From: Ophiodon elongatus
Lineage: Eukaryota > Chordata > Actinopteri > Perciformes > Hexagrammidae
NCBI GenBank assembly: GCA_016806645.1
Contig: JACSYO010002163.1
Span: 1,349,001 to 1,413,000 of the forward strand
DNA: 64,000 bases
Direction: 5' to 3'
The translations under genes were made by a program, and so were the position numbers. The notes under the pieces were generated by a model, which was given only the letters and a program-made list of their open reading frames with translations, made no database searches and was not told where the DNA came from. Of the stretch, positions 27,121 to 49,390 are shown piece after piece; the first letter of the stretch is position 1, and every line of letters starts with the position of its first letter.

Positions 27121-27690
27121 CCACTGAAAGTTGCTTCTTTGGATGAACCCGTTTTTGGAGGAAAGAGTTCTTCAAGGATTATTGAAAGAATAGGTGTTAA
27201 AAGATTCTAACAGCCAGGGACCCAAAAACTGGGATTGTGATCCAGGATTGTTGTGGGTTGAACCACATCAGCCCTGATCCTTTCAAGGTCTCATGAAGAA
27301 CCCTGAACGGGTGCTATATGGAACCCTTGAAATAGAAAAGGGTTCTGGACAGAATCCTCCGGTGGGTTTTCCCCTTAACTATAAAAGGGTTCTCAACAGA
27401 ACTTCCTGGTTGGGCTCTAGATTAAATCCTAGGAACATAAAACTATTCTGGACCGAACCCTATGGTGTGGTTTCCCTTAAAGTATAAAACGGTTCTCGGC
27501 AGAACCTGCTGGTTGGGCTCGAGATGAAACCCTTGGAATATAAAAGGGTTCTCTAAAGAACTATGAGTAGGTTCTTGTTAACACACTTGGAAGGTTGAAT
27601 GGTTCTGGATAGAACCTCAAGAGGGGGTTCTGAATGGAACCCATACACCCTAGAAGAGGTCTCTTTACAACCCTGCATAGTGGGTGGAAC
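27121..27690 (+). repeat. Element C copy 2
   Basis: The reverse-complement relative of 10880-11505. It contains repeated ggttct/agaacc words and ggaatataaaagggttct units. Confidence 0.7.
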
Positions 27691-27939
27691 GGATAGTTCT
27701 CTTGACATGGCAGCGTCTTTTTTCTGATTAAAGACGTAAATATTTGAAAGGTGCATCCAGTGCACAGTAATTGTTTTGAGGACGTACACTTAAGACCATG
27801 CAACAACAAAACAACAACAACATAGAAACAGGTTTGTATAGCTGGGAATGTAACGAGGCCCTTCACCAGAACTGTAGTCCAGCTGTTATCATGGTAATAA
27901 GACAGTTAACATAAATTATACACTTCATTAGTGAGCTCA

Positions 27940-28720
27940 TCAGTGAGCTCTTTCGCAAAGGCCCTGACGGATGCGCGTGATTTTTCCCCTCCGGACATCC
28001 CACGCAGAGATGGACATGAGTCATTTCTCCCTGAGTGGCATTCTGCTGAGAGATTACGTGTGCAGATGCGTTTTTGCCACAAACTGTTCGGACCCACACG
28101 TCGGCGACAACGCGGCGAACGTCCACGAGGCAAAACACTGCGTGACCAGAAGGGATTTAGCGAGGCTCCGGACGATCTCCCCCACGTGAAAGTAGACGTG
28201 ACCGGCGGGGCAGAGCGCACACTAAGTGGGCAGCGAGCACGATGAATACCACGGGACACGATCCTCCCCCCACCTACTCTCCCCCCCAAAAGAAACCGCA
28301 GTTGGTGTGGGGCCTGCCCGGCGGAGATTCCTCCATTCCTCCATTCCTCCAAACCCTCCAGGGCCTCTTGCTGCTTTTCGGTCAGTTCCTCCTCTCCCCG
28401 TGTTTTCCTGACGCACGTACCCAGGAGGAGGAGAGTCAAAGCGGGGAGGGGAGAAGAAAAGTTACACAGCCAACCCGGGCCGGGCTCCGGCACTCCACGG
28501 GGAATCGGTTCAGCGGGTTTCCCGGTGTTATGATCGTGGTTTTTACACCGTGTATATGTGGCTGCGACATCACTGTGATATGTGAAACGTCTCCGTGGAG
28601 AGAGACGTGAGTCGTGGCTCCGCGGTGCCTTTACGCGCCTGCCTGACACTTCTACCCGCCGTGGTGTCACTTCAATTCCCATTTATCGGCTCCACTTTCA
28701 CGCAGCAGCCGATAACCAAA
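27940..28720. promoter_or_regulatory. CpG-rich stretch, possible cdk16 promoter/first exon
   Basis: CpG dinucleotides are much denser here than in the flanks (for example 28085-28240 and 28590-28690). A long open frame on the minus strand (27906-28682) is best explained by scarcity of AT-rich stop codons; its residues show no family I recognise. A promoter role is inference from the position upstream of cdk16, which needs a non-coding first exon. Confidence 0.35.
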
Positions 28721-29280
28721 AACACACCCGCACATCTTTTGTTTTAATCGGATGGAAAAAATAACTCCACCTGCAAATGTCAGGTGATTACAGGACGTCC
28801 GTGCTCGATTTTTTAGTCCCAACATTGGATCAAAATGTGGAGTGAAGACAGGCCAAAGAACAAACAACAACAACAACAACAATACATCTGCCACTGACCT
28901 GCTGGTGTTTCTGCTGCAGGAGACTATTGTTCCTGCTTGTGGCCGCTAATCCAGGCTGCACGCTGGGATGAATCCACTGCGACAAGTTCCTCCAACTACT
29001 TCTGCTGTAAAAACAACACACAGCCTTTTTCTTTTCTTTTTTTTTTACACCCGCTAAGTGTCTTCTCCTCTGGGTTAGACTTTGTGCCGCAGTGTCCCGT
29101 CGCCTGAGTCAGTTGTGGACCTGTGATGGTGCATTATGTGTCTTTATATAAACCCGCACACCGTCCCGTCCGGGGGAGGATCTGCTGTGTCGGTGCTGCT
29201 GCTGCTGTGGATCCCGAGTGGAAGCGTGATCCCGGAAAAGACCGCAAGGGGTTATACCGACTCTCTAACCTCCACCCCCA

Positions 29281-29431
<151 letters not shown>

Positions 29432-29563
29432 TAAAAAGAAAAAAAGGGCAGACCGATTACTTTGAGGGGGAGGAATTAGCCTATATTATACAAGATTATA
29501 CATTCCAGAGAAATTCCTTTTGAGGAAATGTCACAGTGTGATCCTCAGTTGGCATCAACGAAT

Positions 29564-29667
29564 AGAAGGATAATTGCCACGTTTCATTGAAATAATAACA
29601 CAAATTCTGAGGTCCCAAAGTTTATATATATATTATTATTTCAATGAAACGTGGCAATTATCCTTCT
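29564..29667. repeat. Perfect 35-bp inverted repeat, 34-nt loop
   Basis: Arm 29564-29598 (beginning agaaggataattgccacgtt) is exactly complementary to arm 29633-29667 (ending aacgtggcaattatccttct). The pairing stops cleanly at both sides. Confidence 0.95.
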
Positions 29668-29846
29668 TTATATTTATATATGTATATATACATATATAAA
29701 AATTACTGGCCAGCGTGTAACACGGTCAACTTCTTTTATTATTACTATTATTATTAATATTAATATTATTAAAAAGCAGGTATAAATGCTTTATAAATAC
29801 TGTAAAAAAATATGTATCGAAACGTAGGGCCTTTAAAAACTACATT

Positions 29847-29877
<31 letters not shown>

Positions 29878-31756
29878 GGCCAAAAGTAAAGGAAACCAAT
29901 AAATTAAGGGACGGGTCGCTACGTCATTCAGTTCTGTTGATGTCAATGAGGGCAAGTCCCACTATAAAAAACATCATATCTGTGTTGTTTCAGCTTTGAC
30001 TGAAAATTATTGCGCATTATTGCCCCATTTATACTTGTAATCCAGTTTATATTATTAACCAGCATCCACTAAAGTCAGAACTTTAAACTAAAGAGGCTGT
30101 AAAATTAGCTATCAGTTATTAACACTGCAGCTCCTCGTCTGTTTCTTTTACACCTTCACGAGGATTATTTATTCGTCAATGGTTTCATCTCCAAATTAAT
30201 GTTGGATGTCTCACAAGAGATATTTCTGGCTGACGTTAGACAAACAAAGTGCACATGAAGTAATTTATTTCATTGACTAACAAAGTAACAAGGACGGGAA
30301 TAAAAGTCCAGATTCATAACTTTATCAAATTTGGCAATTGGCGACATCTCCTGATAAAGATTACATTTTCTTGCCACAAATGTGAGTTCTTCCTTTATAC
30401 ATGAATTGTTGCAGTGAATGTGAATGATGTCAGCTGACAGGAAGTAAACATGAACCCAATCTGGAGCCTAGAAGCTGAATACAGGTATATTCAGACGGAC
30501 AGTATGAGATAAATGAAGAGTTTTTTGTTTGTTTTTTTACATTAAAGCATGTAAACATGGTTCTAGTAGAAACCCCAAAACACAAGTATATGAACCAGAA
30601 AATTAGCATAATATGTGACGTTTAATTATAGATCAGACACATTTAATAACAAGAATATTTTGCATAGAAATGAAACCGGAGAAGAATGGACATTTCCATT
30701 CAAATCATCGTAGCAGGACGGTCAGAGCGGCGGCCATTTCTATCTGGCGACCGTTGTAGCGGGCTGACTTCCGTATAAACTAAACTGACTTACGGCGAGT
30801 TGACGACTCATTGAAGTGAGGTTTTGTAGTAACGACTAAAACAGGCAACTTGACAATTTCACTTTTCATCCAAAGCACATTGCTACCGCCAGACGAGGGG
30901 CAACTTTGTTCAGCAAATTTTCTGGAAACCAGCTAAGCTAGTAGAGCTTTTTAAATCCACCATGCTTTTGTGCTACACTGGTTCCAGAAAATTAGCCGAA
31001 GAGCAGGCCAGCGGCAGCGCTGAGTCTCACGCTCTTTTGCACGAGTCAAATGGACCCAAATTGGCTACGACACGGATGACTATACCGTGGACACCCAATG
31101 CTCAGAGTTTCACGTGACATGCTTTGAAATTTCTTTGAATAAAATAAAAGCGATTAAAACTAATTGATCACTTGTTGATCAACTGGATCCACAACAATTC
31201 GCCCGCTGTCAGAAATCCCAGTTGACACACAGCAAACGCCGTTAATGAAGAATGAAGATAATTGACATTATGAATGCTAACAACAATAAACATGTAATAC
31301 ATCGGAAAGAAAGAAAAGTACTGTAAGAGGGAATTCTTTTAGGTATTGATCGGCAATATAAAGTCTGTCATACCAATAAGCTTAATATGTGCAAACAATT
31401 TATATTTCTCCAGATTCTTAGATTTGGAAAACAAACGTAATTCTTGCAATGATCTTACATTTACTTACTTTAGTCTTAATTTAGACTTGAATGGAAGATT
31501 ATATATATTGTGTTTTTATACACATAAAATAACAAAAGTTACCCCTAATTTTACTTTCATGTTGGTTTAAAGAATTATATCAAGACTCTCAAACATATAA
31601 ACACAAAAAAGTGATAAAACTGTCAAAATGTATGGTGAACTCTTTAATCAGGAATAATGTGCTTTTCTTATAATTTTGTGTTCACTCCAATTCTATTTTT
31701 TTTTCAATTATTATTTCTATGTATTTACTTAAATTGATTTAATTGTTTCTTTTTCC

Positions 31757-31884
31757 CTGCGATGAACTGGCGACCTGTCCTGGGTGTACCCTGCCTTCGC
31801 CCAATGTCAGCTGGGATCGGCTCCAGCGCCCCGCGACCCTAAAAAGGATAAGCGGTTTGGAGAATGGATGGATGGATGGATGTT
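31757..31884 (+). mobile_element. 3' part of a teleost SINE/LINE-tail repeat
   Basis: Contains gcgatgaactggcgacctgt, tcagctgggatcggctccag, ggataagcgg, and a (GGAT)n tail. This is the 3' region of a very common fish retroposon family that I recognise by pattern. The 5' part is missing here; a matching 5' part is at 52895-53048. Confidence 0.75.
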
Positions 31885-33294
31885 TCTTTTTCCCATTATG
31901 TTGCGCACATGTCTGCAATGTTTGTATATTTGAATGTTTTTTTTTTCTTCACTTTAAAAATGGAGTTGATGAAGAGAAGCCTGTCTGGTCTTTATCGCCA
32001 TCTTGTGGTTTAATTAAAAAACAGCAGCACTTTTTTAAATTGTTTTATTTAAAGCCTAAATTCATTCACGAGGGAAAATTCTAGAGGGACAGTTTCTCCA
32101 CGTTTTTGTTGCTATTGAAAAATACTAATCAATAAATGCAAAGCCATTACAATGCAATATGTGAAATAGGCCTATACACACCTTTTTTTAAGTTTGTAGG
32201 CAAAATAATGAATAATTTTGTTGAGATTGTATCACAAAGGTAGCGTGCTTACTGTTGCTTAAACTCCATGGTGATTCTGGGCTCATTTATTAGATTGGAC
32301 AACTGGGTTGTGTTTTAAATTGTTGTGTAATTGTCTGTACAGTAACACAAAAATGACACAAACATTTACAGCTGATTATGATATTTCTTTATTATCATTG
32401 TTTTCTTTCGTCTTTCTTTGACCGTTTTTAGACCAAAATCATTCAATTGAACTAAATAAAATCAATGGATTAAATGGGCCGAATTTTATATGTGAAGAAG
32501 GCAGCCTATAAAACAATTATATATATTTTATATTTTTATGTTGCTTTAGAGGGAGCTAAATATCTAAAAACAATATACCCTGATGATGTCCTTAGTGTCA
32601 TTTGAAGGACTAAAATCTTAAACTGAAGGCTGGTGTTACAAACTGAGGGTGCAGGGTCAGAAAGAGGAGGACATTAAGGAAGCATGCATGGTGTAATATT
32701 AAAAAAATCTGACTCCTGTAGTTTCCCTAACTTTAAAATGGTCCTGGCTCTAACTTTAAAATGCAATTCTTTAGTGTTAGAGTTCTCCTTTAAGATTATA
32801 TCCGCCCGAGAATTAAACCGTGTCCCTGTAACATGAAGGGTAGGCTAATACAAATTAACATATGTAACTGAACACAATGACGTATGAACAAAAAAAAAAT
32901 CATAATAACCAAAATGTTTTGGTGGCTGTTCGAAAATGTCTTTGGGGTTTCGTGGGATTCGTATTTATGGCTTCAAGATGCTCGTTACTGATCCCCTCCT
33001 GTGCTGTGCAGTGGTGGAGAGTAGGCCTGTATTCATCAAAATGCTGTACGTATGTACAATTGTGTGGCACATGTAGCTATTGTAAGTATTTTTAATTGTA
33101 TGCTACTTAACTAATGTCACATATTAGAGGCAAATATCCCAGTTCCGACTAGAGTACTGTTGTATGGGTACTTTTACTACAAGATACTTCAAGGAACTTT
33201 CATTCTGTGTTGATTCTGACGCCCCCCATGGACTAAAGTGGTAGTGTTTCTGAGCACCAGAGTCCCTTTAGAAAACCTCTCATTTTACTGCTGC

Positions 33295-33394
33295 AGGGTC
33301 TGACAGTCTGCCCTGGCTTTCGCTCTCCCGTGCCCCCCTCCCCCAGCAGGCCCTGCAATACGGCCCGGTTCTCCAGCAGCGTGGTGTCGGCCTA
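33295..33394. other. Coding-like island of unknown nature
   Basis: A GC-rich block in AT-rich surroundings. On plus it follows a good acceptor (ttttactgctgcag) and is open to a TAG at 33392-33394. On minus it follows TTCTAG and is open from DTTLLENRAVLQGLLGEGG onward. I cannot assign either reading to a family. Confidence 0.25.
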
Positions 33395-33699
33395 GAATAT
33401 AGAATTAGCCGATCTCATCATCGATGGTCTCGTTTACTGATGTTGGTCATATAGAGACACCAGTATATATTGAGACTGTTTTATATCCAGTTCCTCACGG
33501 TAACTTTACGTAAAGGATATAAGTAGTATATTTATGTATAGGAATGTATCCTTTATTTTGTATTTATATATATATATATTCTTTTTTCTTTATTATTATT
33601 AGACAAACCTAACTTTTGTATCTATGTATAATGTTAATATATCTAAAGTAATACAAATTTAAGTGACAAAAACAAGTAGTATATTTATTCCATACATCG

Positions 33700-33938
33700 G
33701 TCCGGGTCCAGGCCATATTTTTGCACCCGGCGTTGACCGTTAGAGGCCACTAACGCTTTCCCCGCGGAACCGGAAACAGGCACCTGCTGCTTCCGGTGGT
33801 TAGTTCGCCCGTCTTGTCGTTAGGCAGGTTGTCAGGGGCAACCTTAGCTTAACGGTCCGACGTTTGCGATAAAGACGTTGGCATTAACGTCGCCTTGTAA
33901 ATATATATATATATCCAGTTGTTGTTGTTTTTTTTAAA
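33700..33938 (+). promoter_or_regulatory. p4htm promoter and 5' UTR
   Basis: A CpG-containing block directly upstream of the p4htm ATG. Two ETS-type core motifs are visible: accggaaa at 33769-33776 and cttccgg at 33790-33796. No TATA box is placed sensibly, although a short tatata run sits at 33902-33912. The ATG context is aaaATGg, a good Kozak match. Confidence 0.55.
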
Positions 33939-44810
<10,872 letters not shown>

Positions 44811-45360
44811 CCGGGCCTTTTCAGTCACCGGACAGCGCCGCCGCGGTTTTAAAAACTTGTGTCTGTTTTGCATCGGTGGAGCCGGTGAGGTCTCGCAGAT
44901 CTTTTTTTATGGCTGTAGTCGAAATGAAAATTGCACAAAATAGCATCCCAGATATCTTCTCCTTTCAGACAGCGTGTCTCGCTTCCTATTATGTCACTCG
45001 AGCTGCTTTAATGTCCACATTTACTTTAATACAAAAGTACATTTAATCATGAAAGTTTATATAGATTGCGACATAGAATTGTGGGTGACGCAGGATACAT
45101 GGTTTCGGTTGATAAGTAACAAATGCATATGAATTATCCTAATGTGAATTCAATGTCTGTTCTTGAGCTTCCAGATTTGATGAGCTTTATATCATGAAAT
45201 GTTATTTAACAAGGGTTCGTCTGGCTGTGGGAGGCCAGTTCTTCAGGTGTAACTCAAACTGAGGTCTTTGATATTCTTATCCTCACGTGTCACATATTTA
45301 ACTATCAGAGTATTTATTTTATTTGAGTGTTATTTATTAAAGTTAAAGGAATGTGTATTT
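44811..45360 (+). other. p4htm 3' UTR with candidate poly(A) signal
   Basis: Non-coding sequence after the stop. An ATTAAA hexamer at 45336-45341 is the best poly(A) signal candidate I see. The true end is not determined. Confidence 0.4.
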
Positions 45361-46380
45361 ATTATAGCTTGATGTTGCACTGAGTATTTCACTGTATTTT
45401 AATGTATTTTTTCTGTGTTATGAAACGTATAAAGCAATGTTTTACTTGTGCTGTTGTGAGTGTGATCAGTCTTGGAAACCTGTTGATATCGACAGCGTCC
45501 ACTAGATGTCGCCCAACATCAAATACAGCAGTGCATATAATATATATAAATTTCCTGTTAACACCAGTTCCTATGGGCTCACTCCTCCTGGAAGTGTATA
45601 TGACATATTATTGGCTCAACCTTTCTAATGTCTTGCTGCAAATAATATGTGAGCAAGTGAAAAAAATCTCTGAATTTATTTTCACCGTCTTATACTTTTA
45701 CTTTCGTAACGTGTAAAAGTCGCTTTTATTTGATAAACATCTGTTCAATTCATGGCACAAATCAAAACGGGACAAAAAAGTTATTTGTTTCTCGTATCGT
45801 ATATATATTTTTCCGAAATAAGGTCCCATTGTGGTCAACTGGAAGGGGAGGGACTTCGCCGCTGAACGACAACGGAAATATTTGTATGGCTCAGGCTAAT
45901 GTGCCTCATTCCCCGCAACCCCGGAGAAGAACGAGCTAACTAGCGGATAGCTGGCTAGTTGTCAAGCTTGCTAATTCCACCATGCTTTAATGCTACACCA
46001 GTTACAGAACATTTGCCAGACAGCAGGTTGTGGTCAGCGCCCCCTCCCCACCCCCTCGCGTTGCACCCCTGTGAAGGCACAATTGCCCCGCTGAAGACAG
46101 GGAGAAACGAGGAGAAGAGAAAAAGCAGATATAAATCATTGCCTCATCTGCCTCATTTCCCTGCCACTCCGGAGAAGGACAAGCTAACTAGCGGATAGCT
46201 GGCTAGTTGTCTAGCTTGCTCATTCCACCATGCTTTGATGCTACACTGCGGTCAGCGCTGGAGGACAGAGGAAGTTGTTCTAGTAACAGTAAATGTTTTT
46301 TTTTTGTGGGGGGGGGGGGGTCCTGGGAGTCCTTGTTCCCCATGTTGGGGCTCCTCCACGAACACTTTGGCGCGTCTCGT
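45361..46380. repeat. p4htm-slc6a8 intergenic segment with duplicated element D parts
   Basis: Two related blocks, 45925-46035 and 46170-46250, repeat agctaactagcggatagctg and attccaccatgctttratgct with a 190-bp spacing between them. A G12 run precedes 46321. Confidence 0.6.
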
Positions 46381-46395
46381 GCGCAGTTATTTGCG

Positions 46396-46403
46396 TGACG
46401 TCA
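46396..46403. promoter_or_regulatory. Perfect CRE palindrome upstream of slc6a8
   Basis: TGACGTCA, the full CREB/ATF palindrome, lies in a CpG-richer block about 0.8 kb before the slc6a8 start codon. A regulatory role is inference. Confidence 0.45.
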
Positions 46404-46984
46404 GGTCAAGGTCGTACTCAGGGTAATAAACCCATCCTTGTGACTCGGAGCTGAGCGGTGCTGCTGATGCTGTGCGCACTTGTGCTGCGCACTCCAGCCT
46501 ATCAGAGCAGCCGGTTTGCGGGGGGGGGGGGGGGGGGGGGAGAGTCCGTAGCAGCTAACCGACCGTGGAGCGGAGCCGCACTCCCCCAGTCCGTCGATCC
46601 CGCTGCATCATGTCCGCGCTCACGGACTTCTGATCGGGCTGTTCTTCCTTTTTTTTCTTCCTTTTTTTTCTCGTGTGTGTGAAAGGAGAACCCAGACCCG
46701 CTTCTCCCCTCAAGGCGCGGTACCGTTTCCCCATTTCACCGTCCTCCATGAGATTCTTCAGGCTTACCTTCAAGTGCTTCGTCGACTGCTTCTGAATCCG
46801 GCTCTTTGTCAAACGGCTGAACCCACCTTGCTCTTGGGACAATTATTCCGCATCTCTCGGCCGAGCTGAGGGCTTTCACACGTGTGATAATCACACGCAC
46901 ACAAAGAAAAACTGCCATTGTGTTTTTTTATTTTAATTTAAGAAGATAACAAACACAAAAATCCCCTCACAAAAAAAAAGAGGC

Positions 46985-47181
46985 AGCTGGAGCTCCGCAT
47001 AGAGCTCCCGATCCGTGAGCCCGCCGAGGTGCGTCGTTAGCCGGGGAAGACACATCCATCAAACTTCAGCCGCCTGGCTACAAAAACCACCAGCCGAGCG
47101 TTTGCTTTCATTTTGGTGTGTGTGAAGAAAAGAAATATACAAAAAATACTAAGTTTCCTCGTGTGCTGCTGCTGAACAACA
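46985..47181 (+). promoter_or_regulatory. slc6a8 5' UTR and proximal promoter region
   Basis: CpG-containing sequence directly upstream of the first ATG, whose context is acaATGt (A at -3). The transcription start cannot be placed from sequence alone. Confidence 0.45.
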
Positions 47182-47212
47182 ATGTCACCAGAGCTGGAAG
47201 AGAACAACCAAG
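47182..47212 (+). CDS. slc6a8: slc6a8 exon 1 (start codon)
   Basis: Short coding segment MSPELEENNQ plus one base, donor CAAG|GTGAGT. Phase 1 matches exon 2. Recognition rests on the good donor, phase and position, as this N-terminus is not conserved. Confidence 0.75.
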
Positions 47213-49359
47213 GTGAGTGTGGTTATTAAGGTATTTACACCATGTGAAATTAATAAATAAGGAACCACACGCTGATGACTCATTAGAGCACGCGGACCAC
47301 AGCTTTGACATCCTTCTTTGTGAATGAGAGCAGAGCCACACACTTAAATATCCTGCATCGTGTGTGTGTGTGTGTGTGTGTGTGTCTGCGTGTCTATCAC
47401 CACAGTGTGAACATGCATACTGCAGATCCACTTAAAGGGGTCAACACCACTCGTGAGCACATTCAGGTGTTTATTTTACTATTTTTTTGCTTCACCAGAA
47501 GTTACCATGACATAATGCCTAATTTGCATATTTAAACATAACATTTCAGAAAACTTGTAATACAATAAATAATCATCTTAATGCCAGTAATGAACTGGTG
47601 AAGTTTCATGTTGATATTTATCAGTTCATTAGTTTACCCTATTCACCTGTCGTGTCTTCAAAATGTCTAATTTAACAAAACATCTCTTTAAAGAACGTTT
47701 TCTCTAAATTAGTTTGTTCTCAGACTTTGATCCAGAAATCTGCTCTTCATTAGTTCTTACATCCACCAAACTTTACACTTTAATTCCTCTCTATATTCTG
47801 AAGGTTTCTACATATATATATATATCTATATTTGTTCAGATATCATTCATAGCCTCATTTATACAACATTTATTACTAAAAACATGGAGAAAATAGATTA
47901 TTTTATGGCTGTTGGCAGCATTTTCAAATGTATGGAGTGATACAAAGAGATATCATAATTCCCCTCAGGAAAAACATTTTACTTTAATATGTCAACAACA
48001 TGAAACAATCATTTTGAACCTGGCTTTATCCAACATTCACATTTATGTTCTGGAAATGTATGAAAGTCAGCACATATCTGATGAGATAATGCCTAATTTG
48101 CATATTCAAACATAACATTTCAAGAAGAAAACGTTCAACACAAACAATAAGTCTCATTGTCAGCGATCAACTGGGGAAGTTTCATGCAGATATCTAGTGG
48201 TTGATTTTACCCTCTTCACCTTCAGCGTCTCCTCTTCTTCACCTCAGCTGATAACCCGCTGCTGAACACGGGAAACAAATTCCTCCAACCAATCATAGTC
48301 AAATGTTTACATCAGCATCACGAGAGCGTCATCACTTAGTAAAATTAGGTGACTCATGTTCACATCAGGAACCATTCAGGGGTTATTTATTCCCCATAAA
48401 CATTCACAAAAACCTTTGTTTTGATTAAATAATCACACGTGGAGCTAAAGATCTCAAACCGCCGGTGTCCTCGTATGAAGTTTGCTCCGTAGCTGCTGAC
48501 ATCCCCCCCCCCCCCTCCGCCCCCCCAAACTGCTCTGATCTGGATTCAGCTGCCTCGCTTTGCATCCAGTGGCTGACGTCGTATAACGACACTAATGAAG
48601 CGGCACGTTGCCTTTTTATATTTTCTTTTATGATTTGATGTTTTGCATGCATTTGTTCCACACGTGTGTGTGTGTGTGTGTGTGTGATGGAGAAAATGAA
48701 AGCGTGGAGATGTACTTTGAACCGTCTCTCTGCTGCAGCACACTAATCACAACATCAGGGGGAGGTGGGGGGAGAGCAGATGAGGGGGAGGGGGAGGGGC
48801 TTAAGTGATAACAATACAAGTGCATCACGACTTTAGCCCGAATGCTAATAGTGAGATGTGTTTCCGCCCTGTTACGGCTCAGTGGGGGTCTGTGATGAAT
48901 GTTTTTACTGGGAAACGTGCTTCATCTCCAGCGCTGTCGTGAATGTGTAAAAATATAGTCCGCAGTCGTCTGTGATGAGAATGTGAAATATTTCTGTTCG
49001 TGCTCTTATCTGTTTTGTGTTCATCTCCTCCTTCAGGTGAAATCAGTCTCCCCCAGCTGGAGGCAGGGAACCTGTCCGAGGAGGAGGGCGTTGGTGGGGA
49101 GTCGGCCCGCCCCCTGGTGCCCGTGCCGGGATGCGGCGACGACGGAGGAGGGGCCGCCGGCCCCCCGGGCCAGACCCAGGACGGGGCTGCGCCCGGGACT
49201 GGGAACGGGTCGGTGGCGGTGCCGGTGCCGGTGCCGATAGTGGAGCGGGAGACCTGGACGAGGCAGATGGACTTCATCATGTCCTGCGTGGGCTTTGCCG
49301 TCGGCCTGGGAAACGTGTGGCGGTTCCCTTACCTCTGCTACAAGAACGGGGGCGGTGAG

Positions 49360-49390
<31 letters not shown>

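Larger units (their letters stand above)
18836..27900. other. cdk16 upstream or first-intron DNA, no exon recognised
   Basis: Contents are mostly repeats: a (CATA)n array (19380-19567), AT-palindromic sequence (21535-21611), a CA then CT array (21768-21828), a (TA)19 array (22508-22545), element B copies (22890-23376 and 25055-25510) and element C copy 2 (27121-27690). The blocks at 22140-22320 and 22380-22490 are less repetitive and hold TAAT- and ATTTGCAT-type words, but no coding evidence. Confidence 0.5.
29700..33700. other. Intergenic or distal intron DNA, AT-rich
   Basis: No gene is recognised. It contains (TA)n at 29847-29877, an element D part near 30930-31010, a SINE 3' part at 31757-31884, and a coding-like island at 33295-33394 described separately. 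Confidence 0.5.

Noticed and set aside
27906..28682. 258-codon minus-strand frame
   Set aside because: It lies in a CpG-rich stretch where stop codons are scarce; no family signature or splice logic was found. More likely promoter or untranslated sequence.
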